A stretch of DNA of 64,000 nt from Geomonas oryzisoli (GCF_018986915.1 NZ_CP076723.1:3597001-3661000); one strand, 5' to 3'. Counted from the first letter of the stretch, positions 44,331 through 53,344 are shown. Translations and numbers: made by a program. The notes: generated by a model not told the origin, from the sequence alone.

Positions 44331-44852
44331 GTTCAACGTTCAACGTTCAATGTTCAATCGGCATCTTTGGCTAAAGTTTTACTGCAAAAATACGTTGTAC
44401 CAGTAAAAAAAGGGCTAAGCCAAGTCTAGGCCTTACGCTGGCTGCTTTTCAGGAACCTGATAAACCCGTTTAAAATATTGCTTATTCTGTTGCACCGCTT
44501 CATCACCGTTTCGAAATTCTTTTGATCAAGATGACCGATATCGAGTCCCGCATACGCGAGGCTTTTGACTTCCGAGAGAGACCCACGAGAGATTATGAGA
44601 TACTGGATGAACTCTTTGTTACTCCTCGATCAAATCCTTCTGCAATGTTGGACATCACCGAAACGGCAGCTCTTTGGATCTGGTCACGAAATCCGTAGTC
44701 CCTACACCCGCCAAGGTGTTGGTAGACTTCGCTCACCAACAGCCGTGCTTCTTTCCACGAATCAACATCTTCGAACCGCTGTATTCTCACGTCGCCACCT
44801 CCGGTACAGGTAAAGCAGTGTAGAAGTTAACGTCGAACGTTGAACGTTGAAC
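44331..44852. repeat. Bracket B1/B2: inverted GTTCAAC heptamer arrays
   Basis: Arm B1 (44331-44357) is four GTTCAAC/GTTCAAT units; arm B2 (44827-44852) is inverted. B1 starts 17 bp before the hldE ATG and B2 ends four bases from the stop of the gene at 44857. The 470-bp interior holds a broken four-helix-bundle gene. B2 is identical over 26 bases to the arm at 63973-63998. Confidence 0.85.
44426..44790 (-). pseudogene. Frameshifted four-helix-bundle protein (S23 / 23S rRNA intervening-sequence type)
   Basis: The start is GTG 44788-44790 with GGAGGT six bases upstream. Residues RFEDVDSWKEARLL, QIQRAAVSVMSNIAEGFDRG are family marks. The frame then ends early, but shifting by one base at about 44613-44617 (in the run CTCTTTG, plus strand) restores FIQYLIISRGSLSEVKSL, then AYAGLDIGHL, to a stop at 44426. 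Rebuilt length is about 121 residues, normal for the family. So a single one-base deletion inactivates it, unless frameshifting or a sequencing error is involved. It sits alone inside bracket B. Confidence 0.85.
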
Positions 44853-44856
44853 GGCC

Positions 44857-45801
44857 TTAGATTCTGTCGAGTATTGCTGCTGCCAACAGCGGCAGCATGA
44901 TCTCGTGATGCCCGGTGACGGTGTAGCCGCGGCTGGCGCCGGAGGTGGGACGCTTGACCACGTTGGTGAGCGGCCGGTAGTGCTGCTGCATGTCGAAATT
45001 GGCGGTGGTGAACCGGTCGACGTGGTGCCCCAAGTTCTGCGCGATGGAGAGGGCCTTCAGGAACACTTCGGGCAACAAGACGGCACTGCCGATGTTGAGA
45101 TAGACGCCGCCGTCTCCCAGCTCGGAAACGACGGAGGTGAAAATCCGGAAATCTGTGAAGCTCGCGGCGCCCAAAACGGCGCCGTCGGCGGAGGGATGCT
45201 GATGGGTAATGTCGGTACCGATGGCAACGTGCACGGTGACCGGAATCCCTTTCTGAACGCACGCGGCCATCAGGCTCTGCTCTCGATAGGGCAGGCCACG
45301 CTCGAGGATCATCCGCCCCAGCGATTCGCCGTGCCCGAGCCCCTTTGCTACGCCCTGCTTCAGGGCCTCGTTGATCTGGGCGCCGGTCTCCTCGGCCATA
45401 CCGAAATTCCCGGCATGCAGGACGGCGCCGACGTCCTCGCTGGTGGCGCCAATCAGGGCGATCTCGAAGTCGTGGATGGAACCGGAGCCGTTCAAGGCCA
45501 CGGCGGTGATCACGTCGGCGTCGATGAGAGACTTGAGCACGGGCTGGAGGCCGCACTTGATGACGTGCCCGCCCATGGCCAACACCACGGGTTTCCCCTT
45601 GGCGCGGGCGGCGACGACGGCGTCGATGACGCCGTTCAACGCCTGGGAACCAAGCTGATCGGGCATGGCGGCCAAAAGCTCTGCGACGGTCATGCCGGGC
45701 TTGACCGGCTTGGCGAAGTGCTCCTGCACGTTCATCTTGTTCTTACGGGACGCTATCGGGTAGGTGCTGACACCAGAAAAATCGAGTGGCCGGTATTTCA
45801 C
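44857..45801 (-). CDS. Uncharacterised protein, distantly deoxyhypusine-synthase-like
   Basis: 314 residues from GTG 45801 (AAAGGA upstream). No signal or membrane segment. Features: AMGGHVIKCGLQPVLKSLI, a Gly-rich ALNGSGSIHDFEIALIG, GNFGMAEETG, VAIGTDITHQHP and a C-terminal TVTGHHEIMLPLL. The pattern 'loss-of-label loop, then NGSGSIHDFE' recalls the NAD-dependent deoxyhypusine synthase fold, but the catalytic Lys motif of true DHS is not evident and bacteria lack its eIF5A target. It sits inside an LPS/surface sugar cluster between two repeat elements. Function unknown; the relation is tentative. Confidence 0.6.
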   Translation of the reverse strand: MKYRPLDFSGVSTYPIASRKNKMNVQEHFAKPVKPGMTVAELLAAMPDQLGSQALNGVIDAVVAARAKGKPVVLAMGGHVIKCGLQPVLKSLIDADVITAVALNGSGSIHDFEIALIGATSEDVGAVLHAGNFGMAEETGAQINEALKQGVAKGLGHGESLGRMILERGLPYREQSLMAACVQKGIPVTVHVAIGTDITHQHPSADGAVLGAASFTDFRIFTSVVSELGDGGVYLNIGSAVLLPEVFLKALSIAQNLGHHVDRFTTANFDMQQHYRPLTNVVKRPTSGASRGYTVTGHHEIMLPLLAAAILDRI

Positions 45802-45859
45802 AGCGATCCTTTCTGCAGCTTTGATGAGATTGGCTCTTGATGATGCTGAGGCAGCGTCG

Positions 45860-45947
45860 TCCCCTCCCCTGGAGGGGGAGGGACAGGGAGGGGGAAATCA
45901 GAGCACCCCCCTCCCAACCTCCCCCCGCTGGGGGGAGGAGCGGGAGG
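45860..45947. repeat. Double-palindrome element G4
   Basis: CCCCTCCCCTGGAGGGGGAGGG and its mirror CCTCCCCCCGCTGGGGGGAGG, ending two bases from the stop of the epimerase gene. Confidence 0.7.
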
Positions 45948-45949
45948 TA

Positions 45950-46960
45950 TTAAAGCCCGTAGAACTCGCGGTACCAGGCGACGAAGCGGTTGATGCCGTC
46001 CTCGATGGAGGTGGCGGGGCGGAAACCGACGTCCCGCATCAGGTCGTCCACGTCGGCATAGGTGGCCGGAACGTCGCCGGCCTGGATCGGAAGCAGGTTC
46101 TTCTGCGCTTCCTTGCCCAGCGCCTTTTCCAGCACCTCGATGAACCTCAAAAGCTCGACCGGGTTGTTGTTGCCGATGTTGTAGATCTTGTACGGCGCGT
46201 AGCTGGTGCCCGGGTCGGGATGGGCGCCGCTCCAGGTGGAGTCCTTGGCCGGCACGTTGTCGATGACGCGGGTGACACCCTCGACGATGTCGTCGACAAA
46301 GGTGAAGTCGCGCTGCATCTTCCCGTAGTTGAAGACGTCGATGGGACGTCCCTCGAGTATCGCTTTGGTGAACAAAAAGAGCGCCATGTCCGGCCGCCCC
46401 CAGGGTCCGTACACGGTGAAGAAGCGCAGGCCGGTGGTGGGGATACCGTACAAGCTCGAGTAGGTATGGGCCATCAGCTCGTTGGCCTTCTTGGTGGCGG
46501 CGTAGAGCGAGACCGGGTGATCCACGTTGTGGTGCACGGAGAAGGGCATGACGGTGTTGGCGCCGTACACGGAGCTGGAGGAGGCGTAGACCAGGTGCTT
46601 GACGCCGTTATGGCGGCACCCTTCCAGGATGTTCATGAAGCCGGAGAGGTTGCTGTCCACGTAAGCGTAGGGATTGATCAGGGAGTAGCGCACCCCGGCC
46701 TGGGCGGCGAGGTTCACCACCACGTCGAACTGCTCGCGCTTGAAGAGATCCGCCATCCCGTCGCGGTCGGAGAGCTCCATCTTGACGAAGCGGAAACCGG
46801 GGGTCTCTTCCAGCTGCTTCAAGCGTCCGTATTTGAGGTTGACGTCGTAGTAGTCGTTCAGGTTGTCGAGACCGACCACTTCGACGCCGGCGGCCAAAAG
46901 TCTCTTGCTCAGGTGAAAGCCGATGAAACCGGCGGCACCGGTAACCAGCATCTTCCTCAT
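45950..46960 (-). CDS. NAD-dependent epimerase, UDP-glucuronate 4-epimerase-like
   Basis: 336 residues from ATG 46960 (GGAGG at 5 bp). Rossmann GAAGFIG at 8-14, [13 protein letters not shown] (strongly typical of UDP-glucuronate/galacturonate epimerases), YASSSSVYG, the Tyr-x3-Lys in YAATKKANE and [13 protein letters not shown]. It probably makes UDP-galacturonate for surface polysaccharide. It is downstream of the capsule-type glycosyltransferase candidate and the pse genes, same strand. Confidence 0.9.
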   Translation of the reverse strand: MRKMLVTGAAGFIGFHLSKRLLAAGVEVVGLDNLNDYYDVNLKYGRLKQLEETPGFRFVKMELSDRDGMADLFKREQFDVVVNLAAQAGVRYSLINPYAYVDSNLSGFMNILEGCRHNGVKHLVYASSSSVYGANTVMPFSVHHNVDHPVSLYAATKKANELMAHTYSSLYGIPTTGLRFFTVYGPWGRPDMALFLFTKAILEGRPIDVFNYGKMQRDFTFVDDIVEGVTRVIDNVPAKDSTWSGAHPDPGTSYAPYKIYNIGNNNPVELLRFIEVLEKALGKEAQKNLLPIQAGDVPATYADVDDLMRDVGFRPATSIEDGINRFVAWYREFYGL

Positions 46961-47099
46961 GATTCCTCCTATGCCGCGGGGGGCGGCCAGATTTCTGGAA
47001 TGGCACATATGTACTGGCTGCAACAGGAGGCCGGCATCCGGCGCCGGCTTTGGGCATCCAAGCGCCCGCGCTCACGGAGCGGCGGCGCCTGTTTCCGCC

Positions 47100-48578
47100 C
47101 TACCCGAGGCGGGGGGTGAAGGTGAACTCGCCCTTGCCCCTCAGGAGGTCCATCAGGAGCGGGCAGACCCCTTCGTCGTTCTTCTCGGCGTTGTAATCGG
47201 GGACCAGCTTGGTGTAGTGCCGGTCCACCACGCCGTCGTGGCACTTGGAGAGCAACGCGCCGAAGGCCTGCTCCAGTTCGGCATGGTCTATCTTGTAATT
47301 GACGATCTCGTCATAGCTGGTGGCGTCCCCGTACTTGAACACGCCGGGGAAGGACTGGTACCAGGTGTTGCCGAAGATGAGGGCCTTCTTCCCCTTGATG
47401 AGCGCCTCCCAGCCCACGGTCCCGGTGATGGTGCAGACGAAGAGGGAACGGTCGGTCAGGGTGTGGGTGTTGGCGAACGAGGGGAGAATCACCACGTTCT
47501 TGATGCGGCGCAGGCGGTGGTAGAAGAGCGGTCCCCTGTTGTAGGCTCCCTGCTTCGGGTTCTCCTTGACGTAGATCTTCACGTTCTCCGGCAGGATGCT
47601 GGCCAGGCATTCGATGGCGAGCGCCTGGTCCCTGAAGTAGCCGCCCAGCGCCGAGGTGGTCATCTCCGGCTGCAGTTGCAGCGGGAAGTAGACGAAGGGG
47701 ACGTCCAGGTCGTACTCCGCCTTCTCGTACTGGATGATGTGCTCGAAATACTCCAGCTCGTTGACATGGAAAAACCGTGCGAACGGGTCGCGCCACTTGG
47801 GGAGCCGCCGGTAGATGTCGTTGGTGCGCTTCAGGATGTCGTACAGCTTGACGGGGTTCAACAGGTACGACGGTTTCTTGATGGCCAGGAAGGAGAGGAT
47901 GTGGCCGATGGCCTTGGTCGTGATCTTCCCGGTCTGCCCCTGCTCCTGCTTCACGTTCTTCATGTAGAAGAGATCGATTTCCTTGTTCTTCTCGATGTGC
48001 GCCGGCGGCGCCTGGTGCTGCTTCGGTTCGAAGCCGCCGTAGGCGTCCATGGAGGGCATGGAGAAGTACTTGTTCGGGAACAGCGACTGGGTCACGATCA
48101 CGATCTTCAGGCCGAGGCTCTTGCCGATCTGATACAGGATCGTGTCGTAGGCCAGGTGCGGCACGTTGAAGAACAGCATGTGGGTGATGTTGTTCTCGAT
48201 CACCTTCTCGGCCATGACGTCGAACAGGATGTAGTAGTAGTCAAGGTAATCCTGCATGCAGGCAAGATTATGAGATTTATAGCAGAACTTTTCGTCCCTG
48301 CGATGCAGGTGGTCGATGAAGATGGAGATGTCCTTCTCGAAGTCGTCCCGGGTGATCACCGAGTGCAAGAGGCCGTTGAACTTCTGCCCGTCCATGACAT
48401 GGGTCTTGCCGACCGCCTTGGTCCTCGTCATCCTGGTCATGGACGAGGCCTTGAGATCGGAGTCCTTGTCGCCGACATGCAGCAGGAACTCGATCTCGTC
48501 CTTGTACTGGTCCATGATCTTCTGCAAGATCACGCTAGTGTTCTTAGATGTGGAGACGCACAGGAGCCTCATTGCCAT
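47100..48578 (-). CDS. Capsule-polysaccharide-synthesis-like protein, candidate glycosyltransferase
   Basis: 492 residues, cytosolic. The C-terminal half resembles KpsC/KpsS-type capsule proteins: FVYFPLQLQPEMTTS, KIYVKENPKQ, FVCTITGTVGWEALIKGKKA (parts: CTITGTVGWEAL, IKGKKALIFG). The N-terminal half (HMLFFNVPHLAYDTI, IVIVTQSLFPNKYF) is less familiar. The stretch near 48230-48290 is more AT-rich than its neighbours. Being right behind pseI, it could transfer pseudaminic acid or build a capsule; this is inference. ATG 48578 lies 69 bp after the pseI stop. Confidence 0.7.
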   Translation of the reverse strand: MAMRLLCVSTSKNTSVILQKIMDQYKDEIEFLLHVGDKDSDLKASSMTRMTRTKAVGKTHVMDGQKFNGLLHSVITRDDFEKDISIFIDHLHRRDEKFCYKSHNLACMQDYLDYYYILFDVMAEKVIENNITHMLFFNVPHLAYDTILYQIGKSLGLKIVIVTQSLFPNKYFSMPSMDAYGGFEPKQHQAPPAHIEKNKEIDLFYMKNVKQEQGQTGKITTKAIGHILSFLAIKKPSYLLNPVKLYDILKRTNDIYRRLPKWRDPFARFFHVNELEYFEHIIQYEKAEYDLDVPFVYFPLQLQPEMTTSALGGYFRDQALAIECLASILPENVKIYVKENPKQGAYNRGPLFYHRLRRIKNVVILPSFANTHTLTDRSLFVCTITGTVGWEALIKGKKALIFGNTWYQSFPGVFKYGDATSYDEIVNYKIDHAELEQAFGALLSKCHDGVVDRHYTKLVPDYNAEKNDEGVCPLLMDLLRGKGEFTFTPRLG

Positions 48579-48647
48579 AATCTCAAAACCCTTTCTGAAA
48601 GTTGCATCGTCCGCGACGCCATGCCGCAGAGGGAAAAATGACCGGTG

Positions 48648-49706
48648 CTAGAGCCCGCCCAGGAGGTCGAAGGAGAGTGGCGTCCCCCTGCGGATATCGA
48701 CCGCCGCGCGCTTGCCTAGGAAGGTCTCCAGGTACTTGGTGGGGAGACCGTTGCCCGGCCTGATGGCGCGGACGTTCTTTTCCGTGAACGGCTCGCCCGC
48801 CTTGACGTCCTCGACCACGTAGAGCGAGCGCCGGAACACCAGCGACTTCTTCTCCTTCTCGGTCGGCCCGTAGCTGATGGTCCCCAGCGACTGCCAGGCG
48901 CGCTCGGTCTCGACCACCAGGCTCTTCAGTTCCTCCGGCTCCAGCGAGAAGGTGGAATCGACCCCGCCGTCAGCACGGCGCAGGGTGAAGTGCTTCTCGA
49001 TCACCGTGGCGCCGAGGGCCACCGCCGCCACGGAGACGCCGACACCCATGGAGTGGTCGGAAAGCCCGATTTCGCAGTCGAAGAGGTCTCTCAGGTGCGG
49101 GATGGTGCGCGCGTTGGTGTTTTCCGGGGTGCTCGGATAGGTGCTGGTGCACTTCAAAAGCACGAGGTCGCGGCAGCCGGCCTCGCGCGCCGCGCGCACG
49201 GTTTCGTCCAGCTCGGCCAGGCTCGCCATGCCGGTGGAGATGATCACCGGCTTCCCGGTCGCCGCCACCTTGCGGATCAGCGGCAGGTCGGTGTTCTCGA
49301 AGGAAGCGATCTTGTAGCAGGGCGCGTCCAGCTCCTCCAGGAACTCGACGGAACTCGCGTCGAAGGGGGTGCTGAAGCAGATGAGGCCCAGCTCGCGGCA
49401 GCGGTCGAAGATCGGCTTATGCCACTCCCAGGGAGTGTGCGCCTCCTGGTACAGGTCGTAGAGGGAGCGCCCTTTCCAGAGGCTCTTGGGGTCCTCGATG
49501 AAGAACTCCCCTTCCTTGATGTCGAGCGTCATGGTGTCGGCGGTGTAGGTCTGCAGCTTCAGGGCGTGCGCGCCGGAAGCTGCCGCGGCCTCGACGATCT
49601 CCAGGGCCCGCTCCAGGGACTGGTTGTGGTTGCCCGACATCTCCGCGATGATGAACGGCGCGTGGTCGGGACCGATGAACCTGCCGCCGATCTGGATAGA
49701 ACTCAT
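48648..49706 (-). CDS. pseI: Pseudaminic acid synthase
   Basis: 352 residues of the NeuB family: IIAEMSGNHNQSLERA, ALKLQTYTADTMTL, FSTPFDASSVEFLE, and a C-terminal SAF (antifreeze-like) domain (about 290-350, NVRAIRPGNGLPTKYL). It condenses the 6-deoxy sugar from PseG with PEP. TADTMTLD and the C-terminal details favour PseI over sialic or legionaminic synthase. The ATG overlaps the pseH stop (4 bp). Confidence 0.93.
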   Translation of the reverse strand: MSSIQIGGRFIGPDHAPFIIAEMSGNHNQSLERALEIVEAAAASGAHALKLQTYTADTMTLDIKEGEFFIEDPKSLWKGRSLYDLYQEAHTPWEWHKPIFDRCRELGLICFSTPFDASSVEFLEELDAPCYKIASFENTDLPLIRKVAATGKPVIISTGMASLAELDETVRAAREAGCRDLVLLKCTSTYPSTPENTNARTIPHLRDLFDCEIGLSDHSMGVGVSVAAVALGATVIEKHFTLRRADGGVDSTFSLEPEELKSLVVETERAWQSLGTISYGPTEKEKKSLVFRRSLYVVEDVKAGEPFTEKNVRAIRPGNGLPTKYLETFLGKRAAVDIRRGTPLSFDLLGGL

Positions 49707-50263
49707 TGTGCTGCGCCCTCCCGGAATATCTTTGCCGCCAACGCTTCCTTGTTGGCCAGCCAGTTCTCTTTGAAAGTGCCGAAAACGACCACGTCCTCGT
49801 AGCGGCCGTTCTTCAGCACGTGCTGCACCAGGCGGCCTTCCTGCGCAAAGCCCAGGCGGGTGTGGTACTTGATGCTCCCGTCATTGAAGGCGAAGGCCTC
49901 GGCGCAGAGCTTCCTGAAGCCCTGCTTCTCGAAGATGTACTCCTGCGCGAGAAAGCCCATCACCGTGCCGCAGCCGCGCGGCAGCTCCACGTCACCCAGG
50001 TAGAAGCCCCAGTGGCAGCGGTTGGAGTGGCGGTCGATCTGGTTGAAGCTCTTCAGCCCGACCGGCCGGCCCTGGTACTCGAAGATGAGGGTGGCGGGGA
50101 ATTCCGCGTCGCGGGTCCGGGCGAACCAGGCCCGGTGCTCTTCGGGAGCGATCAGATGGTCGGTGTACATGTAGGAGCGCACGCGCTCGGAGTTGCGCCA
50201 GGAGAGGACCAGGTCCAGGTCACGCTCTTCGATGGGGCGCAGGTTGAACTCTTCAGGGCGCAT
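49703..50263 (-). CDS. pseH: PseH-type GNAT N-acetyltransferase
   Basis: 186 residues, single GNAT domain: LRPIEERDLDLVLSWRNSERV, WFARTRDAEFPATLIFEYQG (split), GCGTVMGFLAQEYIF and AFNDGSIKYHTRLGF. It acetylates the 4-amino group of UDP-4-amino-4,6-dideoxy-AltNAc. Length excludes a PseG-PseH fusion. It lies 19 bp after pseF and overlaps pseI. Confidence 0.92.
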   Translation of the reverse strand: MRPEEFNLRPIEERDLDLVLSWRNSERVRSYMYTDHLIAPEEHRAWFARTRDAEFPATLIFEYQGRPVGLKSFNQIDRHSNRCHWGFYLGDVELPRGCGTVMGFLAQEYIFEKQGFRKLCAEAFAFNDGSIKYHTRLGFAQEGRLVQHVLKNGRYEDVVVFGTFKENWLANKEALAAKIFREGAAQ

Positions 50264-50282
50264 CTGTCACCTCGATGATTTT

Positions 50283-50978
50283 TTACTGTGCCTGCCCGCG
50301 CCAGGCCCGGAACATCAGCTCCGCCCGGTGCCAGTCTTCCAGGGTGTCGATGTCCTGCACCTGGTGGCGCGGCAAAAGGACGGAGACCGCCTTTTCGGAA
50401 AAGATCTTCTCCTCGGCGATCCAGGCATCGGCGCTCCCCCAGTAGAACTGCCCCGCGTCGTGGAAGGCCTCTTCGAGGTCCTGGGAGCGGGTCCCGAACT
50501 GGGCGGGGTCGAACATGCCGACCCGGCCGTTGCCGTCGATACGGATGGCGCGCTGGATCGGAAAGGGATAGCTGGTGACCGAGAAGGCGTAGGAGCAGCC
50601 TGCCTCCCGGATCAGGTCGAGGCCGCGCTTTAAATCGGCCGGGGTCACGAAGGGGGCGGTGGCGTAGATGCAACAGGCGTACTCGGGGCGCTCCCCTTCG
50701 TTCGCCACCCACTCGACGGCGTGCCGGATCACGGGAATAGTGCCGGTGTGGTCGTCGCTAAGCTCGGCAGGACGCAGGAAGGGAACCTCCGCCCCGAACT
50801 TCCGCGCCACCTCGGCGATCTCGGCGTCGTCGGTGGAAACCAGCACCCGGCTGAAGCAGCCGCTGGCAAGCGCCGCCTCGATGGACCAGGCGATCATCGG
50901 CTTGCCGCAGAACTCCTTGATGTTCTTGCGGGGGATGCGCTTGCTGCCGCCCCGGGCGGGGATGATGGCTACGTTCAC
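50283..50978 (-). CDS. pseF: Pseudaminic acid cytidylyltransferase
   Basis: 231 residues. N-terminal IPARGGSKRIPRKNIKEF binds CTP; LVSTDDAEIAEVARKFGA and FYWGSADAWIAEE are typical of CMP-nonulosonate synthetases of the PseF branch. It activates pseudaminic acid as CMP-Pse. It overlaps pseC by 4 bp. Confidence 0.93.
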   Translation of the reverse strand: MNVAIIPARGGSKRIPRKNIKEFCGKPMIAWSIEAALASGCFSRVLVSTDDAEIAEVARKFGAEVPFLRPAELSDDHTGTIPVIRHAVEWVANEGERPEYACCIYATAPFVTPADLKRGLDLIREAGCSYAFSVTSYPFPIQRAIRIDGNGRVGMFDPAQFGTRSQDLEEAFHDAGQFYWGSADAWIAEEKIFSEKAVSVLLPRHQVQDIDTLEDWHRAELMFRAWRGQAQ

Positions 50979-52144
50979 GACAGCGCCTCTTTGAGCGCGG
51001 CGACCACCCGGTCCTGCTGCTCGTCGGAGAGGCTGGAGAACATGGGGAGGCTGATCGCCTCGGCGTAGTAGCGCTCGGACTCGGGGAAGTCGCCGGGCTT
51101 AAAGCCCAGGCGCCGGTAGTAAGGCTGGGTGTGCACCGGGATGTAGTGCAGGTTGACCAGGATCCCCTGCGCACGCAGCGACTCGAACACCTCGCGGTGG
51201 CTCTTGCCGATCTGATCCAGTTTGAGCCGGATCACGTACAGGTGAAGGCCCGAGTAGCTGTCGGCGTGTTGGTAGGGGGTGACCACCGGGAACCGGGCCA
51301 GCAGTTCGTCGTAGCGCGCCGCCAGGCGGTGCCGCGCCGCCACGAACTCGTCCAGGCGGGTCATCTGGGACAGGCCGAGTGCGGCCTGCAGGTCGGTGAT
51401 GCGGTAGTTGAAGCCGAGCTCGATCTGCTGGTAATACCAGGGGCCGTCGCTCTCCCACTCCATGAAGGCGGGGTCGCGGGTGATGCCGTGGCTTCTCAGG
51501 CGGATCAGGCGATCGTAGAGGTCCTTGCGGTTGGTGAGCACCATGCCCCCTTCCGCCGTGGTGATGATCTTCACCGGGTGGAAGCTGAACACGGTCATGT
51601 CGGAGAAGCGGCAGCCGCCGATCGCCTCCCCTTGGTACTTGCCGCCGATGGCGTGGGAGGCGTCCTCGATGACCGAGAAGCCGTACTCGCGGGAGAGCGC
51701 GGCGATCCGTTCCATCTCGCAGGGCTGCCCCGAGAAGTGCACCGGGATCACCACCTTGGGGAGTTTAGCGGCCGCCTTGGCCTGGACCAGCTTCTTTTCC
51801 AACTCGGCCGCGGACAGGTTGTAGGTGCGCGGGTCGATATCCACGAAGTCCACGCCCGCGCCGCAGTACAGGCCACAGTTGGCCGAGGCGACGAAGGTGT
51901 TGGGGGTGGTCCAGAGGGTGTCCCCCTCGCCGAGGTCGGCGGCGAGGCAGGCGATGTGCAGCGCGGAGGTGGCGCTGTTCACTGCCACCGCGTACTTCGC
52001 GCCGCAATACTGCGCCACCGCCTGCTCGAAGCGCTCGATGGACGGCCCTTGCGTGAGCCAGTCGGAGCGAAGGACGTCAACAACCGCCTGGATGTCGGCC
52101 TCGGAGATGGACTGCCGGCCGTAGGGGATCGGTGCCTGTTTCAC
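50975..52144 (-). CDS. pseC: PseC aminotransferase
   Basis: 389 residues, DegT/AryC1/StrS fold, PLP-dependent: IPYGRQSISEADIQAV, VAVNSATSALHIACLA, IEDASHAIGGKY, and the PLP Lys in FSFHPVKIITTAEGG. It aminates the 4-keto sugar from PseB. Ten base pairs separate it from pseB. Confidence 0.95.
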   Translation of the reverse strand: MKQAPIPYGRQSISEADIQAVVDVLRSDWLTQGPSIERFEQAVAQYCGAKYAVAVNSATSALHIACLAADLGEGDTLWTTPNTFVASANCGLYCGAGVDFVDIDPRTYNLSAAELEKKLVQAKAAAKLPKVVIPVHFSGQPCEMERIAALSREYGFSVIEDASHAIGGKYQGEAIGGCRFSDMTVFSFHPVKIITTAEGGMVLTNRKDLYDRLIRLRSHGITRDPAFMEWESDGPWYYQQIELGFNYRITDLQAALGLSQMTRLDEFVAARHRLAARYDELLARFPVVTPYQHADSYSGLHLYVIRLKLDQIGKSHREVFESLRAQGILVNLHYIPVHTQPYYRRLGFKPGDFPESERYYAEAISLPMFSSLSDEQQDRVVAALKEALS

Positions 52145-52154
52145 GCCCTGCCTC

Positions 52155-53165
52155 CTAGTAGGTGAAGTTCGGATCGACGTGGGCCTTGATCAGCTCGCGC
52201 AGTTCCTCGACGTTGAGCCACTCGCTGTTGGTGCCGGAGTTGTAGCAGAAGCCGTCCTGGCACAGCTTGCCGTTGAAGGCCGCGGCGAACTTGTCCACGT
52301 CCCAAAGCGGGATCGAGGGGAGGATGACGAAGTACTTCTCGAACTCGACCGTGGAGATGGCGTCGGTCATGGTGATCATCTCTTCGTGCAGCTTCTCGCC
52401 AGGGCGGATGCCGACGACCTCACGCTTGCAGTTGGGACCGATCGCCTCGGCGATGTCGTTGATGCGGTAGCTCGGGATCTTGGGCACGAAGATCTCGCCC
52501 CCCCACATGTTCTCCAGCGCGTAGAGCACGAGCTTCACGCCGTCCTCGAGGGTGATGTTGAAGCGGGTCATGCGCTCGTCGGTGATGGGGAGGACGCCGG
52601 AGCTCCTCTTGTTCATGAAGAACGGGATGACCGAACCGCGGCTCCCCATGACGTTGCCGTAACGCACCACGGAGAACTTGATGTCGTGCTTCCCTTTGAA
52701 GTTGTTGGCGGCGACGAAGAGCTTGTCGGAGCAGAGCTTGGTGGCGCCGTAGAGGTTGATCGGGGCGGCGGCCTTGTCCGTGGAGAGGGCGACCACCTGC
52801 TTCACGCCGCGCTCGATGGCCGACTCGATCACGTTCTGGGCCCCGTGGATGTTGGTCTTGATCGCCTCGAACGGGTTGTACTCGCAGGCCGGGACCTGCT
52901 TCAGGGCCGCGGCGTGGATCACGATGTCGATCCCTTCCATGGCCTTGGAGAGGCGCTCGCGGTCACGCACGTCGCCGATGAAGTAGCGGATCTGCTTGTA
53001 CTTGTCGTGGGAAAACTGCTGCGACATCTCGAACTGCTTCAGTTCGTCGCGCGAGTAGACCACCACCCGCTCGATCTCCGGACATGCCGTGAGAATGGTT
53101 TCCACGAATTTCTTGCCAAACGACCCGGTGCCACCGGTGACCAGAATGCTGCGATTTTTTAACAC
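52155..53165 (-). CDS. pseB: PseB, UDP-GlcNAc-inverting 4,6-dehydratase
   Basis: 336 residues from GTG 53165 (GAGGGA upstream). GGTGSFG at 11-17, AAALKQVPACEYNPFEA, STDKAAAPINLYGATKL with the active-site Lys/Tyr, and RYGNVMGSRGSVIPFF are marks of the inverting dehydratase family. It starts the pathway to CMP-pseudaminic acid and is the first gene of the pseB-C-F-H-I run, just after the terminator of the LPS core run. Confidence 0.96.
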   Translation of the reverse strand: MLKNRSILVTGGTGSFGKKFVETILTACPEIERVVVYSRDELKQFEMSQQFSHDKYKQIRYFIGDVRDRERLSKAMEGIDIVIHAAALKQVPACEYNPFEAIKTNIHGAQNVIESAIERGVKQVVALSTDKAAAPINLYGATKLCSDKLFVAANNFKGKHDIKFSVVRYGNVMGSRGSVIPFFMNKRSSGVLPITDERMTRFNITLEDGVKLVLYALENMWGGEIFVPKIPSYRINDIAEAIGPNCKREVVGIRPGEKLHEEMITMTDAISTVEFEKYFVILPSIPLWDVDKFAAAFNGKLCQDGFCYNSGTNSEWLNVEELRELIKAHVDPNFTY

Positions 53166-53303
53166 GTTCGTCCCTCGCTTGATGATTTATATGAATATCT
53201 TTTCAGTGGCACGATCACTGCCGCGCCCCTCGTTGCCTGAATCGCTCCCTCACCCTTAGACGGGCTCCGGGCAAAACAACGCACAACATAGCAGAAACGC
53301 CAC

Positions 53304-53344
53304 AAAAAAGCGAGCAAGGACAGCGTCTGCCGCCATCCTTGCCC
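53304..53344 (-). terminator. Terminator of the lipid A / core run
   Basis: On the minus strand GCAAGGA / TCCTTGC stem followed by TCGC and six T. It separates the heptosyltransferase gene from pseB. Confidence 0.8.
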
